Shown here one piece after another: positions 49,695 to 57,877 of a stretch of DNA of 64,000 nt. The stretch is taken from NCBI RefSeq assembly GCF_018070045.1, contig NZ_JAGPYK010000013.1, positions 62,001 to 126,000 on the forward strand, given 5' to 3'. The translations under genes were made by a program, and so were the position numbers. The notes under the pieces were generated by a model, which was given only the letters and a program-made list of their open reading frames with translations, had not been told where the DNA came from and did no database searches. The stretch's first letter is position 1; every line of letters begins with the position of its first letter. The DNA comes from Micromonospora sp. U21 (GTDB lineage: Bacteria > Actinomycetota > Actinomycetes > Mycobacteriales > Micromonosporaceae).

Positions 49695-50966
49695 ATGACC
49701 AGCACCGCGGAACAGGTCGACCGGCTTGCCGTGTGGGAGGCGCGCGAGGCGAACGTCTACCGGGTTGCGCCCTTCCTCGGGCTGCTCGTCGGGACCGTGC
49801 TGGCACGCTTCGCGCCAGCCCCGGGCAGCCTGCCGTTCCCACCGACCCTGGCCGTTGCCGTGGGGGCCGGTTGCTGGGTCACCTGGTTCATCACTCTGCA
49901 TCCGCAGTGGATCACCCGGCGTGCGCTGATGGCGGCCTACTACGTCGGGCTCCTCGCCTTCAGCGCCGTGCTGGTGCTGGCCAGCCCGTGGTATGGCTTC
50001 TTCGCCTGGGTCGGCTTCGTGCACGCGTTCCTCGTGCTTCCCGGCCGGTGGCGGTTCGCCGGGGTGGCTGTCACCGGCGTGCTGGTCGCCACCGCGCAGA
50101 GCGCGGGCCCACCCACCTCGGCGGGGCACTGGCTGCTCTGGTCGGTGCTGGTGCTGTTCAACGCCGGGGCGGCCGGCGCGGTGAGCTGGTTCGGCACCGT
50201 CACCGAGCGGCAGAACGCCAACCGCAAACTCCTGGTGGAGGAGCTGGCCGGGGCGAACCGGAAGCTCGCCGACACGGCCCGGGAGAACGTGGGGCTACAC
50301 GCCCAACTGCTCACCCAGGCCAGGGAGGCCGGCGTGCTGGACGAGCGCCAGCGGATGGCCCGGGAGATCCACGACACTCTGGCCCAGGGGTTGACCGGCA
50401 TCATCACCCAACTGGAGGCTGCCGAGCAGACCCGCGACCGCTCGGCCGACTGGCGTCGGCACGTGGACAACGCCCTCGCCCTGGCCCGGGAGAGCCTCAC
50501 CGAGGCCCGTCGCTCGGTACGGGCGGTCCGCCCGGAACCGCTGGAGACGGCCCGCCTGCCGGACGCCCTCGCCGAGCTGGGAGGGCGCTGGTCGACCCTC
50601 AACGGGGTGGCCGCCGAGGTCGCCACCACCGGCACGCCTCGCCCGCTGCACCCGGAGGTCGAGGTGACCCTGCTGCGGGCCGCACAGGAGGCGCTGGCCA
50701 ACGTGGCCCGGCATGCCGCCGCGTCGCGGGTCGGGCTGACCCTGTCGTACATGGAGGACATGGTCACCCTGGACGTCCGTGACGACGGGACGGGATTCGA
50801 CGTCATCAACCAGCCGACGCCCCGGGAGCCGGGCGGCGGGTACGGGCTCACCGCCATGCGGCAACGGGTGACCCGGGTCGGCGGCGAGTTGGCCGTCGAG
50901 TCCGAGCCGGGCGTCGGCACCGCCATCTCGGCCTCCGTGCCCGCCCTCGCCGGGAGTGCCGGATGA
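49695..50966 (+). CDS. NarL-class sensor histidine kinase
   Basis: A 423-residue kinase. The N-terminal half has several membrane helices (FLGLLVGTVLARF, YYVGLLAFSAVLVLA, WLLWSVLVLFNAGAAGAV) and no large external domain. A coiled coil leads to a HisKA_3 domain with phospho-acceptor His226 in REIHDTLAQGLTG, then a HATPase with DDGTGF and GYGLTAMRQRV. It starts 11 bases after the permease and overlaps the regulator (ATGA). Its position suggests it senses the exporter's load or substrate. Confidence 0.9.
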   Translation: MTSTAEQVDRLAVWEAREANVYRVAPFLGLLVGTVLARFAPAPGSLPFPPTLAVAVGAGCWVTWFITLHPQWITRRALMAAYYVGLLAFSAVLVLASPWYGFFAWVGFVHAFLVLPGRWRFAGVAVTGVLVATAQSAGPPTSAGHWLLWSVLVLFNAGAAGAVSWFGTVTERQNANRKLLVEELAGANRKLADTARENVGLHAQLLTQAREAGVLDERQRMAREIHDTLAQGLTGIITQLEAAEQTRDRSADWRRHVDNALALARESLTEARRSVRAVRPEPLETARLPDALAELGGRWSTLNGVAAEVATTGTPRPLHPEVEVTLLRAAQEALANVARHAAASRVGLTLSYMEDMVTLDVRDDGTGFDVINQPTPREPGGGYGLTAMRQRVTRVGGELAVESEPGVGTAISASVPALAGSAG

Positions 50967-51604
50967 CCGGCCCGGTCCGGCTGCTGATCGTCGACGACCA
51001 TCCGGTGGTGCGGGACGGACTGCGCGGCATGTTCACCGGCGATCCCGGGTTCGAGGTGGTCGGCGAGGCCGCGGACGGGGCCGAAGCGCTGGCCCTGGTC
51101 GCGACGCTGCGTCCCGACGTGGTGCTGATGGACCTGCGGATGCCCGGGATGGACGGGGTGACGGCCATCGGTCGGCTGGCCCGCGCCGGCAGCGCCTCCC
51201 GGGTACTGGTGCTCACCACCTACGACACGGACGCGGACGTGCTGCCGGCGATCGAGGCCGGCGCCACCGGCTACCTGCTCAAGGACGCGCCGCGCGAGGA
51301 TCTGGTCCGGGCGGTACGGGCCGCCGCCCGCGGCGAGTCGGTGCTCTCGCCGAGCGTTGCCGGCCGGCTGATGGGCCGGCTGCGCGCCCCGGCCGAGGAA
51401 CCGCTCAGCCAGCGCGAGCTGGAAGTGCTCACGCTGGTGGCCCGCGGTGCCTCGAACCGGGAGGCGGCGGCCCGGCTGTTCATCAGCGAAGCCACCGTCA
51501 AGACGCACCTGCTGCACGTGTACGCCAAGCTCGGGGTCAACGACCGAGCTGCGGCGGTGGCCACCGCGTACGACCGGGGGCTGCTGACGCCCGGCGGACG
51601 GTGA
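50963..51604 (+). CDS. NarL/LuxR-family response regulator of the exporter
   Basis: A 213-residue regulator: receiver domain with D11/D12 and phospho-acceptor Asp57 (VVLMDLRMPGMDG), the lysine in GYLLKDAP, and a LuxR HTH (LSQRELEVLTLVARGASNREAAARL...ATVKTHLLHVYAKLGV). ATG 50963 overlaps the kinase stop. Cognate partner of the kinase and likely activator of the ABC operon. Confidence 0.93.
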   Translation: MTGPVRLLIVDDHPVVRDGLRGMFTGDPGFEVVGEAADGAEALALVATLRPDVVLMDLRMPGMDGVTAIGRLARAGSASRVLVLTTYDTDADVLPAIEAGATGYLLKDAPREDLVRAVRAAARGESVLSPSVAGRLMGRLRAPAEEPLSQRELEVLTLVARGASNREAAARLFISEATVKTHLLHVYAKLGVNDRAAAVATAYDRGLLTPGGR

Positions 51605-51627
51605 GTGGCACCGGGCAGGATGGGCGG

Positions 51628-52596
51628 GTGCGTGCCTCCCGACTGATCTCGCTGCTGTTGCTGTTGCAGGCACGCGGGTCGATGACCGCGGGCGAGCTGG
51701 CGCGCGAGCTGGAGGTCTCTGAGCGGACCGTCTACCGGGACGTGCTGGCGCTCTCCGCCGCCGGGGTGCCGGTCTACGCCGACCGGGGGCGGGCCGGCGG
51801 GTACCGGCTGCTCGGCGGCTACCGGACCAGGCTGACCGGGCTGACCAGGGACGAGGCGGAGGCGCTCTTCCTCGCCGGGCTGCCCGGGCCGGCCGGCGAC
51901 ATGGGGCTCGCCGACGCGGTCGCCGCCGCCGAGCTCAAGGTGCTCGCGGCGCTGCCGCCCGCGCTGCGGGACGCCCCGGCCCGCGCCGGACAGCGGTTCC
52001 ACCTGGACGTGCCGGGCTGGTTCCGGGAGACCGGACCGCCGCCGTGGCTGACCGAGCTGGCCCGGGCGGTCTGGCGGGACCGGGTGGTCCAGTTGCGCTA
52101 CCGGCGCGGCGATCGGGAGGTGACCCGCCGGGTGCAGCCGTACGGGCTGGTACTCAAGAGCGGGGTCTGGTACCTGGTCGGCCGCGTCGGTGCGGATGCC
52201 CGCACCTACCGGGTGGACCGGGTGACCGGGGTCGAGGTGGGCGAGGAGAGCTTCGAGCGGGACGAGGCTTTCGACCTGGCCGTGCACTGGCGCGAGCAGG
52301 CCGGGTCGTTCCTGCGGACCATGCTGCGGGCGGAGGTCACCGTCCGGCTCAGCCCGGCCGGCCTGCGCCAGCTCCGACATCTGGTGGACGCCCCCTTCGT
52401 GTACGACGAGGTGGTCGCCACCGCCGAGGGGCCCGACCGGCAGGGGTGGGTCGTGACGCGCCTGCCGGTCGAATCCGTCGGGGTGGCGTACCACCAACTG
52501 CTCGGGCTCGGCCCCGAGGTCGAGGTCCTCGATCCGCCCGAGCTGCGGGAGCTGTTCGCCGAGGCGGCCGACCGGCTCGGCGCGCTCTACCGGTAG
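51628..52596 (+). CDS. YafY-type HTH/WYL-domain regulator
   Basis: A 322-residue regulator. An N-terminal DeoR-like HTH (MTAGELARELEVSERTVYRDVLAL) is followed by a WYL sensor domain (VQLRYRRGDREVTRRVQPYGLVLKSGVWYLVGRV) and a WCX C-terminal domain. GTG 51628 follows AGGATGGGCGG. It converges on the SDR gene with a 10-base overlap. This pairing, with the palindrome upstream of the SDR gene, suggests it controls that gene. Confidence 0.9.
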   Translation: MRASRLISLLLLLQARGSMTAGELARELEVSERTVYRDVLALSAAGVPVYADRGRAGGYRLLGGYRTRLTGLTRDEAEALFLAGLPGPAGDMGLADAVAAAELKVLAALPPALRDAPARAGQRFHLDVPGWFRETGPPPWLTELARAVWRDRVVQLRYRRGDREVTRRVQPYGLVLKSGVWYLVGRVGADARTYRVDRVTGVEVGEESFERDEAFDLAVHWREQAGSFLRTMLRAEVTVRLSPAGLRQLRHLVDAPFVYDEVVATAEGPDRQGWVVTRLPVESVGVAYHQLLGLGPEVEVLDPPELRELFAEAADRLGALYR

Positions 52597-53501
52597 CCGG
52601 TGACGTCCGCCGGCTTGCCGGCGTCGACCACCTCGACGATGTACCGGAAGGCCTCCGGTTGGCTGCCGTCGACATCGGTGAACCCGTACACCTTCGAGAG
52701 CGTGCCGGCGTCGACGGACATGCCGGTCCAGCGGGCCTTCTCGTCGTCCGCGGCGAGCGCGGCCACCGTGCGCCCGACGAAGGCCGGCGTCTCGGAGATG
52801 AGGAAGTGCGGGTCGGTGGCCGCTCCGTCGCGCCAGTTCTCCTCGGTCACGCCGAAGTGCTCCAGCATGGCCTCGGAGCGGATCCAGCCGGGGGTGAGCG
52901 CGACGGCGGTGCCGCCGTGCGGCTTCAACTCGTGCGCCTGGCTGAAGGCGAGGCGATTGACCGAGGTCTTGGCCAGGTCGTAGAAGACCGACAGCCGGTA
53001 GTTCTCGTCGTTGTACGCCTTGGTGCCGTCGCCGATCTCCACCACCAAGCCGCCGGGCTTGCGGATCAGCAACGGCAACGCGAAGTGGCTGGTGATGATG
53101 TGGGTGTCGACGGCCAGCCGCAGGGTGCGGAACCCGGCGTCGAGTGGCTGCTCCCAGACCGGCTTCTCCCAGGTGACCAGCGGGTCGCCGCCCCAGATGT
53201 CGTTGACCAGCACGTCGAGGCGGCCCTGTTCGGCTTCTATCCGGGCGACCAGGTCGCGGACCTGCTCGGGCACCAGGTGGTCGACCCGGACCGGGATGCC
53301 GACGCCGCCAGCGGCGGTGACCAACTCGGCGGTCTCCTCGATGGTCTCCGGCCGGTCCATCTCGGAACGGCCGGCGCGGCTGCTGCGGCCGGTGGCGTAA
53401 ACGGTGGCACCGGCGGCGCCGAGCTGGACGGCGATCTGCCGCCCGGCACCCCGGGTAGCGCCGGCGACGAGCGCGATCTTTCCTGTCAGCGGTTGCGTCA
53501 T
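52587..53501 (-). CDS. Short-chain dehydrogenase/reductase
   Basis: A 304-residue SDR with VAGATRGAGRQIA as the nucleotide-binding glycine motif, VNDIWGG in place of NNAG, and a putative active-site Tyr/Lys pair in VFYDLAKTSVNRLAF (YxxxK). It is longer than classical SDRs, with inserts near EKPVWEQPLDAGF. ATG 53501 lies 11 bases downstream of a perfect palindrome. Probably regulated by the convergent YafY-type gene. Substrate unknown. Confidence 0.88.
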   Translation of the reverse strand: MTQPLTGKIALVAGATRGAGRQIAVQLGAAGATVYATGRSSRAGRSEMDRPETIEETAELVTAAGGVGIPVRVDHLVPEQVRDLVARIEAEQGRLDVLVNDIWGGDPLVTWEKPVWEQPLDAGFRTLRLAVDTHIITSHFALPLLIRKPGGLVVEIGDGTKAYNDENYRLSVFYDLAKTSVNRLAFSQAHELKPHGGTAVALTPGWIRSEAMLEHFGVTEENWRDGAATDPHFLISETPAFVGRTVAALAADDEKARWTGMSVDAGTLSKVYGFTDVDGSQPEAFRYIVEVVDAGKPADVTGYR

Positions 53502-53512
53502 GCCTGCGACGT

Positions 53513-53530
53513 TGTCAGGAATACCTGACA
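53513..53530. promoter_or_regulatory. Palindromic operator upstream of SDR gene
   Basis: TGTCAGGAATACCTGACA has perfect 7-base arms around AATA, immediately upstream of the SDR start. It probably binds the WYL/YafY regulator encoded convergently. Confidence 0.65.
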
Positions 53531-53574
53531 GCCGCCGTCCGAATTACCGGAAAGGTTGGTGAGCGGTGGGGCGG

Positions 53575-54312
53575 TCAGTCCACGAGCCGGACGCGGACCC
53601 GGCGGTTGGCCCGGCCCTTGCTCTCCACCTTGACCACCTGCACCTTGCCGATCTGGGCGGTGGAGGCGACGTGGGTGCCGCCGTCGGCCTGCACATCCAG
53701 CCCGACGATGTCGACGATCCGGACCTCCTGCTCGTCCGGCGGGATGAGGTTGGACTGAGTACGGATGATGTCCGGCAGGGACAGCGCCTCGGTGCGCGGC
53801 AGCACCCGGACGGCGACCGACCGATCGGCGGCGATCTCGGCGTTGACCAGCTCCTCGATCCGGCTCTTGAAGTCGGCCGGCACCTCGGGGAGGTTGAAGT
53901 CCATCCGGGCCTCGCCCGGCTCCATCGAGTTGCCGGTGACCAGCGCGCCGAAGTCGCGGAGCACCACCCCGCAGAGCACGTGCAGCCCGGAGTGGGTGCG
54001 CATCAGACGGGTGCGGCGCTCGTCCTCCACCGCGCCGACGACCTCGGTGCCGGCCGGCGGCAGCGGGTCACCCTCGGCGGGGATCAGGTACGGGTCGTCG
54101 CCCTTGCGGGTGCCGACGATCCGGGTCTGTACGCCCTGCCAGAGCAGCACGCCGTGGTCCGGCGGCTGCCCGCCGCCACCCGGGTAGAACGCCGAACGGT
54201 CGAGCACGACGCCCTGCTCCGGGTCGGCGTGCAGGACCGTGCAGGTCCACTCGCGCAGGGTCGGGTCGGCGAGGTCCAGTCGGTGAGTCCGACCATGCTG
54301 TGTGACGCCCAT
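53575..54312 (-). CDS. Alanyl-tRNA editing protein (AlaX-M-like)
   Basis: A 245-residue free-standing editing protein that clears mischarged tRNA-Ala. It shows the N-terminal AFYPGGGGQPPDHG block, the zinc/catalytic HSGLH motif and DVQADGGTHVASTAQIG. In AlaRS and many AlaX proteins the last motif is CGGTH; here the metal-binding Cys is Asp. This may be a lineage variant that keeps activity, or a changed specificity. ATG 54312 chosen; it is separated by 11 bases from the hydrolase gene upstream of the next cluster. Confidence 0.82.
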   Translation of the reverse strand: MGVTQHGRTHRLDLADPTLREWTCTVLHADPEQGVVLDRSAFYPGGGGQPPDHGVLLWQGVQTRIVGTRKGDDPYLIPAEGDPLPPAGTEVVGAVEDERRTRLMRTHSGLHVLCGVVLRDFGALVTGNSMEPGEARMDFNLPEVPADFKSRIEELVNAEIAADRSVAVRVLPRTEALSLPDIIRTQSNLIPPDEQEVRIVDIVGLDVQADGGTHVASTAQIGKVQVVKVESKGRANRRVRVRLVD

Positions 54313-54323
54313 GGCAGGGCACG

Positions 54324-55211
54324 TTACTCGTTCAGGAAGCCGGAGATGCGCTCCCGCAGATCGGCGCGTTCCGTCCAGAGCACGCCCGGCCGGTCGTACA
54401 CGTGCAGGGTGGCCTGGGGAAGCGCGCCGGCGAGCTGCTCGGCGACCTCGACCGGATGCAGGTCGTCACCCGCACAGCCGATCACCAGCGCCGGCGCGGT
54501 GACCGCTGACAGGACGCTGGCGTCGCGCAGCGGCGCCTGCTCCGGCAGGGTGGCCAGACCGTCGGCGAGCCCGTCGCGGAGCAGCTGGTCGAGCCGCTGC
54601 CGCAGGTACGACCAGCCGGCCGGAGTGTTACGGACCGCCGTCGGCAGCTCCAGCGAGACCACGTCGGCGACCGCCGAGGCGTCGCCGCTCTCGACCGCCT
54701 CCAGCAGGTCCGTGAAGCGTTCCCGGGCGACCGGGCCACGCGGCTGGTCGAGCACGGCCGGCAGGAAGAAGACGAGCTTCTCGAAGCGCTCCGGGCTCTC
54801 GGCCAGCAGCCGGCAGAGCGCCCCCGCGCCGAGGCTCGCCCCGAACGCCCGGCTGGCCCCGCCGAGATCGGCGATGGCGCGCAGGTCCCGGGCCAGGTCC
54901 AGGTAGTTCCACGGACCGGCCGGCGCGTCGGAGCGGCCGTGCCCACGGAACTGGAAAAACACCTTGCGGCCGGTCACCCCACTGCCGAACGGACGCGTGG
55001 TGGCGATGCCGTTGCCAAACCCGTGCGCGAACACGGTGACCGGATCACCGGTGCCGGTGACCAGCCGCTCCAGCCGTACGCCGTGCGGGGTGGTGACCAG
55101 CTCGGTCTCCGGCTCCGGCAGCGCCGGCCGACCGGTACGCGGCCCACCCGGGCCGGGCCCCCAGGTGCGGGGCCCGCCGTCCGGCGGGGGTGGCCAGCGG
55201 AAACCTCTCAC
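54324..55211 (-). CDS. Alpha/beta-fold hydrolase
   Basis: A 295-residue hydrolase. The oxyanion segment is VFAHGFGNG, the nucleophile elbow is FGASLGAGAL with Ser, and CAGDDLHP supplies the acid. The catalytic His is less clear near the C-terminus. The first 35 residues are Pro/Gly-rich and disordered. GTG 55211 overlaps the DUF2516 stop by four bases (GTGA), so it is co-translated with the membrane protein. Confidence 0.78.
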   Translation of the reverse strand: MRGFRWPPPPDGGPRTWGPGPGGPRTGRPALPEPETELVTTPHGVRLERLVTGTGDPVTVFAHGFGNGIATTRPFGSGVTGRKVFFQFRGHGRSDAPAGPWNYLDLARDLRAIADLGGASRAFGASLGAGALCRLLAESPERFEKLVFFLPAVLDQPRGPVARERFTDLLEAVESGDASAVADVVSLELPTAVRNTPAGWSYLRQRLDQLLRDGLADGLATLPEQAPLRDASVLSAVTAPALVIGCAGDDLHPVEVAEQLAGALPQATLHVYDRPGVLWTERADLRERISGFLNE

Positions 55212-55522
55212 CAGAACCCTTTGCCGTCACTCAGGTCGCGCAGGCCGACCCGGACGTCGAGCAGGTAGATGAGCGCGGCAGCGATGCCGATCAGTCCGAA
55301 GAGGCTGATCGGACCGAAGCCGAGCAGGGTCAGCACCAGGCAGACCGCCAGGATGGCGATCCAGCCACCCTTGGGCAGCGTCCCGATGGCGGGGAAGGCG
55401 TCGGAGCGCTGCGTGACGGCGTGCACCAGCGCGACACCCTGGATGATCAGCGCGAAGACGAGCAGGATCAGCTCGATCACGTAGCGGACTTCGAACGCGA
55501 AGATCGGCGCGGCGTTGGCCAT
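55208..55522 (-). CDS. DUF2516 membrane protein
   Basis: A 104-residue protein with three membrane helices (VIELILLVFALIIQGVALVHAV, WIAILAVCLVLTLLGFG, LFGLIGIAAALIYLLDV) and a short polar tail. It is the DUF2516 family, next to hbhA and an XRE gene as in mycobacteria (Rv0476-like). Function unknown. Confidence 0.85.
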   Translation of the reverse strand: MANAAPIFAFEVRYVIELILLVFALIIQGVALVHAVTQRSDAFPAIGTLPKGGWIAILAVCLVLTLLGFGPISLFGLIGIAAALIYLLDVRVGLRDLSDGKGFW

Positions 55523-55536
55523 GCCGGCAAGCTTAT

Positions 55537-55585
55537 GTCGACGACCCCGGCTACGTCCGACAAGGACGCCGCCGGGGTCGTCGAC
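55537..55585. terminator. Inverted repeat after hbhA-like gene
   Basis: GTCGACGACCCCGGC (55537-55551) and GCCGGGGTCGTCGAC (55571-55585) are perfect 15-base arms around a 19-base loop. It sits between the hbhA-like stop and the DUF2516 start and should end or reduce readthrough. Confidence 0.75.
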
Positions 55586-55593
55586 ACCACGAA

Positions 55594-56277
55594 CTACTCG
55601 GCCGCCGGACGGGTCCGCTTGGTGGCCCGGGGCAGCTTCGCCGACGGGGTCGCGGCGGGCTTCGCGGCCTTCGGCGCCCGAGCGGCCTTCTTGACGGCGG
55701 CCGGCTTGGCCTCGGCGATCTCGGCCACGTCGGCCGGGGTCGGCACCTCGGCCGGGGCGGTGGCCTCGACCGGGGGCGCGGCCGGCGTCACGGCCTGGGT
55801 CGCCTCGATGTCGGCGTTGACCGTCTCGGCGGCCTCCAGCACGCCGACGCCGACGACACGCTCACCGCGGGCGACCAGTGCGCCGTACGCGGCGAACGCC
55901 CGCTCCTGTGCGGCCTGGGCACCGGCGACGACCACGGCGGCGTTGCGGGTCGCGGCGGCGCGCAGCCGGTCCAGGTCGGTGACCTCGCGCAGCTTGGCCA
56001 GGTCGGCGGACTCGCGGAGCTTGGCCAGATCCAGCTCGGCCTGCGCCCGGCCGCGCAGGGTCTCGGCGGTCTCGTTGGCGGTACGCAGCGTCTCGGTGGC
56101 CTTCTGGCGCAGCTCGAAGCCGGTCAGCACGGCCCGGCCGCCCAGGTCGGCGACGACCCGGGTGCCGAGGATGCCGACTGCGGCCGGCAACTTGCGCAGC
56201 TGCTCGAGGGCCAACTCCCCGGCGCCGGCGGCGGCGTAGATCGGGGCGGGGATGCGGTTGGTCTTCGGCTCGGTCAT
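55594..56277 (-). CDS. hbhA: Heparin-binding-haemagglutinin-like protein (HbhA family)
   Basis: A 227-residue protein: an N-terminal helical/hydrophobic part (IYAAAGAGELALEQLRKL), a long coiled coil (LRQKATETLRTANETAETLRGRAQAELDLAKL), and an Ala/Pro/Lys-rich basic tail ending KKAARAPKAAK...KLPRATKRT. This matches mycobacterial HbhA in architecture and position. In a non-pathogen it more likely serves envelope or lipid-related functions than adhesion. ATG 56277 overlaps the XRE gene stop (ATGA). Confidence 0.7.
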   Translation of the reverse strand: MTEPKTNRIPAPIYAAAGAGELALEQLRKLPAAVGILGTRVVADLGGRAVLTGFELRQKATETLRTANETAETLRGRAQAELDLAKLRESADLAKLREVTDLDRLRAAATRNAAVVVAGAQAAQERAFAAYGALVARGERVVGVGVLEAAETVNADIEATQAVTPAAPPVEATAPAEVPTPADVAEIAEAKPAAVKKAARAPKAAKPAATPSAKLPRATKRTRPAAE

Positions 56278-56912
56278 GAGGTCTCCTCCTCGGCCGCCTC
56301 GGCGGCCTTCCGGACCGCCGGACCGGCGGCCTTCTTCTCGGGGGTGCTGGTGCTGGTGCTGGTCGGGGCGGGTGCGGTGCCCGCCTCGGTGACGGCGACC
56401 GACTCGAGAACGGCCTCGGTCGGGGTGCCGCCCGCGGTGGTGGGGCCGGTGGCGGCCAGGTTGGCCACGTCGGCCGGCTGATCGGCGACATCGGTCGGGG
56501 TGGTCACCCCGGCCGCGCCGCCGGCGCTTTCCTCGCTGACGCCCTCGGCGGCGGCCTGGGCCTCGGCCAACCGGGTGTTCTCCCGGCGGAACGTCTCGTA
56601 GATCTGGCTCAGCGACTGCTTCTGGGCCATCGTCAGGTCGGTGTCCACCGCGATGGCGGCGAGCACGCCGTGGCCCTCCTTGTCGTCGAGCAGCCCGGCG
56701 CGCAGGTACATCGCGGGAGTGGAGACCCGCAGCGCGCTGGCCAACTGCTGGAGCACCTCGGCGCTGGGCTTGCGCAGGCCGCGCTCGATCTGGCTGAGGT
56801 ACGGGTTGCTGACCCCAGCCTGCTCGGCGAGCTGCCGCAGCGAGATCTTGGCGTTGCGCCGCAGATCGCGGATGAACCCGCCGACGTCGGGGAGGTCCTT
56901 CGGTGTGGCCAT
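56274..56912 (-). CDS. XRE-family regulator (Rv0474-like)
   Basis: A 212-residue protein with an N-terminal Cro/CI HTH (ISLRQLAEQAGVSNPYLSQIERG), a helical region (LTMAQKQSLSQIYETFRREN) and a long Ala/Thr/Pro-rich disordered tail. It is the first gene of the hbhA operon. ATG 56912 is preferred to the 12-residue longer frame because MATPKDLPDVGGFIRDLRR begins the conserved region. It may repress its own promoter through the repeated sites just upstream. Confidence 0.87.
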   Translation of the reverse strand: MATPKDLPDVGGFIRDLRRNAKISLRQLAEQAGVSNPYLSQIERGLRKPSAEVLQQLASALRVSTPAMYLRAGLLDDKEGHGVLAAIAVDTDLTMAQKQSLSQIYETFRRENTRLAEAQAAAEGVSEESAGGAAGVTTPTDVADQPADVANLAATGPTTAGGTPTEAVLESVAVTEAGTAPAPTSTSTSTPEKKAAGPAVRKAAEAAEEETS

Positions 56913-56921
56913 GACAGCGAC

Positions 56922-56971
56922 GCTAACCGCCCCTGCTAACTCCTGCAAGCAAAACGCTAGCCACAGTTAGC
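56922..56971. promoter_or_regulatory. Repeated GCTAAC sites upstream of the XRE gene
   Basis: GCTAAC occurs at 56922 and 56935, GCTAGC at 56956 and GTTAGC (its reverse complement) at 56966. They occupy the leader and promoter of the XRE-hbhA operon, between it and the divergent hydrolase gene, and are good candidates for autoregulatory binding sites. Confidence 0.55.
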
Positions 56972-57025
56972 AAGGTCTCAGCATCCTGTTTGCGTGCGGC
57001 TCGTGCGATTCCGTACCGTCCGTTC

Positions 57026-57823
57026 GTGCACAAGATCACAGTCAATGGAGCAGTCATCGCGTACGACGAGGCCGGCACCGGTTCGCCCGTCGTGCTGCTG
57101 CACGCCGGCATCGCCGACCGGCGGATGTGGCGGAACCAGCTGCCCGCGCTCGCCGCCCGGCACCGGGTGATCGTCCCGGACCTGCGGGGTTATGGCGACT
57201 CCGAGCTGCCTCCGGCGCCGTTCGCCCACCACGACGACGTGGCCGGTCTGCTGGACGCACTCGACCTGCCCCGAGCCGCCCTGGTGGGCTGCTCCTTCGG
57301 CGGGTCGGTCGCCATCGACACCGCGCTGGCCCACCCGGACCGGGTGAGCGCGCTCGCGCTGTTCGACACGGCGGTCTCCGGGAACGAGTGGTCCGAGGAG
57401 GCCAACGACCTCTGGGACGACCTGGTCGGCGAGGTCGACCCCGACGACTTCGTCGCCGGGGCGGCCGGCGAGGTGCGGTTCTGGGTGGTCGGCCCGGGTC
57501 GCCAGCCGGCCGACGTCGACCCCGGGCTGGTCGCGTTCGCCCAGGAGATGGACCAGGGCGCGCTCGCCGCCGAGCTGGCGCTCGGCGCGGTGGAGGTGGG
57601 CGAGCTGACACCGCCGGCCATCGGCCGCCTCGGCGAGCTGCGGGTGCCCGTCCTGGTCACCGCCGGCGCCGCCGACGTGCCCGACATCAGCCGCCTCGCC
57701 GACCGGATCGCCGCCGAGGTGCCCGGCGCGGTACGGCTGCCCGACGTGCCGGACGCCGCGCACCTGCTGCCGCTGGAACGCCCCGAGCCGGTCAACGCCG
57801 CCCTGCTCGACTTCCTGAGCTGA
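57026..57823 (+). CDS. Alpha/beta-fold hydrolase
   Basis: A 265-residue hydrolase of the epoxide-hydrolase/haloperoxidase type. LLHAGIADRRMW is the oxyanion region, VGCSFGGSVA contains the nucleophile Ser, TAGAADVPD probably holds the acid and PDAAHLLPLERP the catalytic His. GTG 57026 begins MHKITVNG. It is divergent from the XRE gene, sharing its promoter region. Substrate unknown. Confidence 0.85.
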   Translation: MHKITVNGAVIAYDEAGTGSPVVLLHAGIADRRMWRNQLPALAARHRVIVPDLRGYGDSELPPAPFAHHDDVAGLLDALDLPRAALVGCSFGGSVAIDTALAHPDRVSALALFDTAVSGNEWSEEANDLWDDLVGEVDPDDFVAGAAGEVRFWVVGPGRQPADVDPGLVAFAQEMDQGALAAELALGAVEVGELTPPAIGRLGELRVPVLVTAGAADVPDISRLADRIAAEVPGAVRLPDVPDAAHLLPLERPEPVNAALLDFLS

Positions 57824-57877
57824 CCCACCCGGCTCCTCCCGCCGGCCCGGCGCCAGACCGGACCGGCGGGCCGGCGG

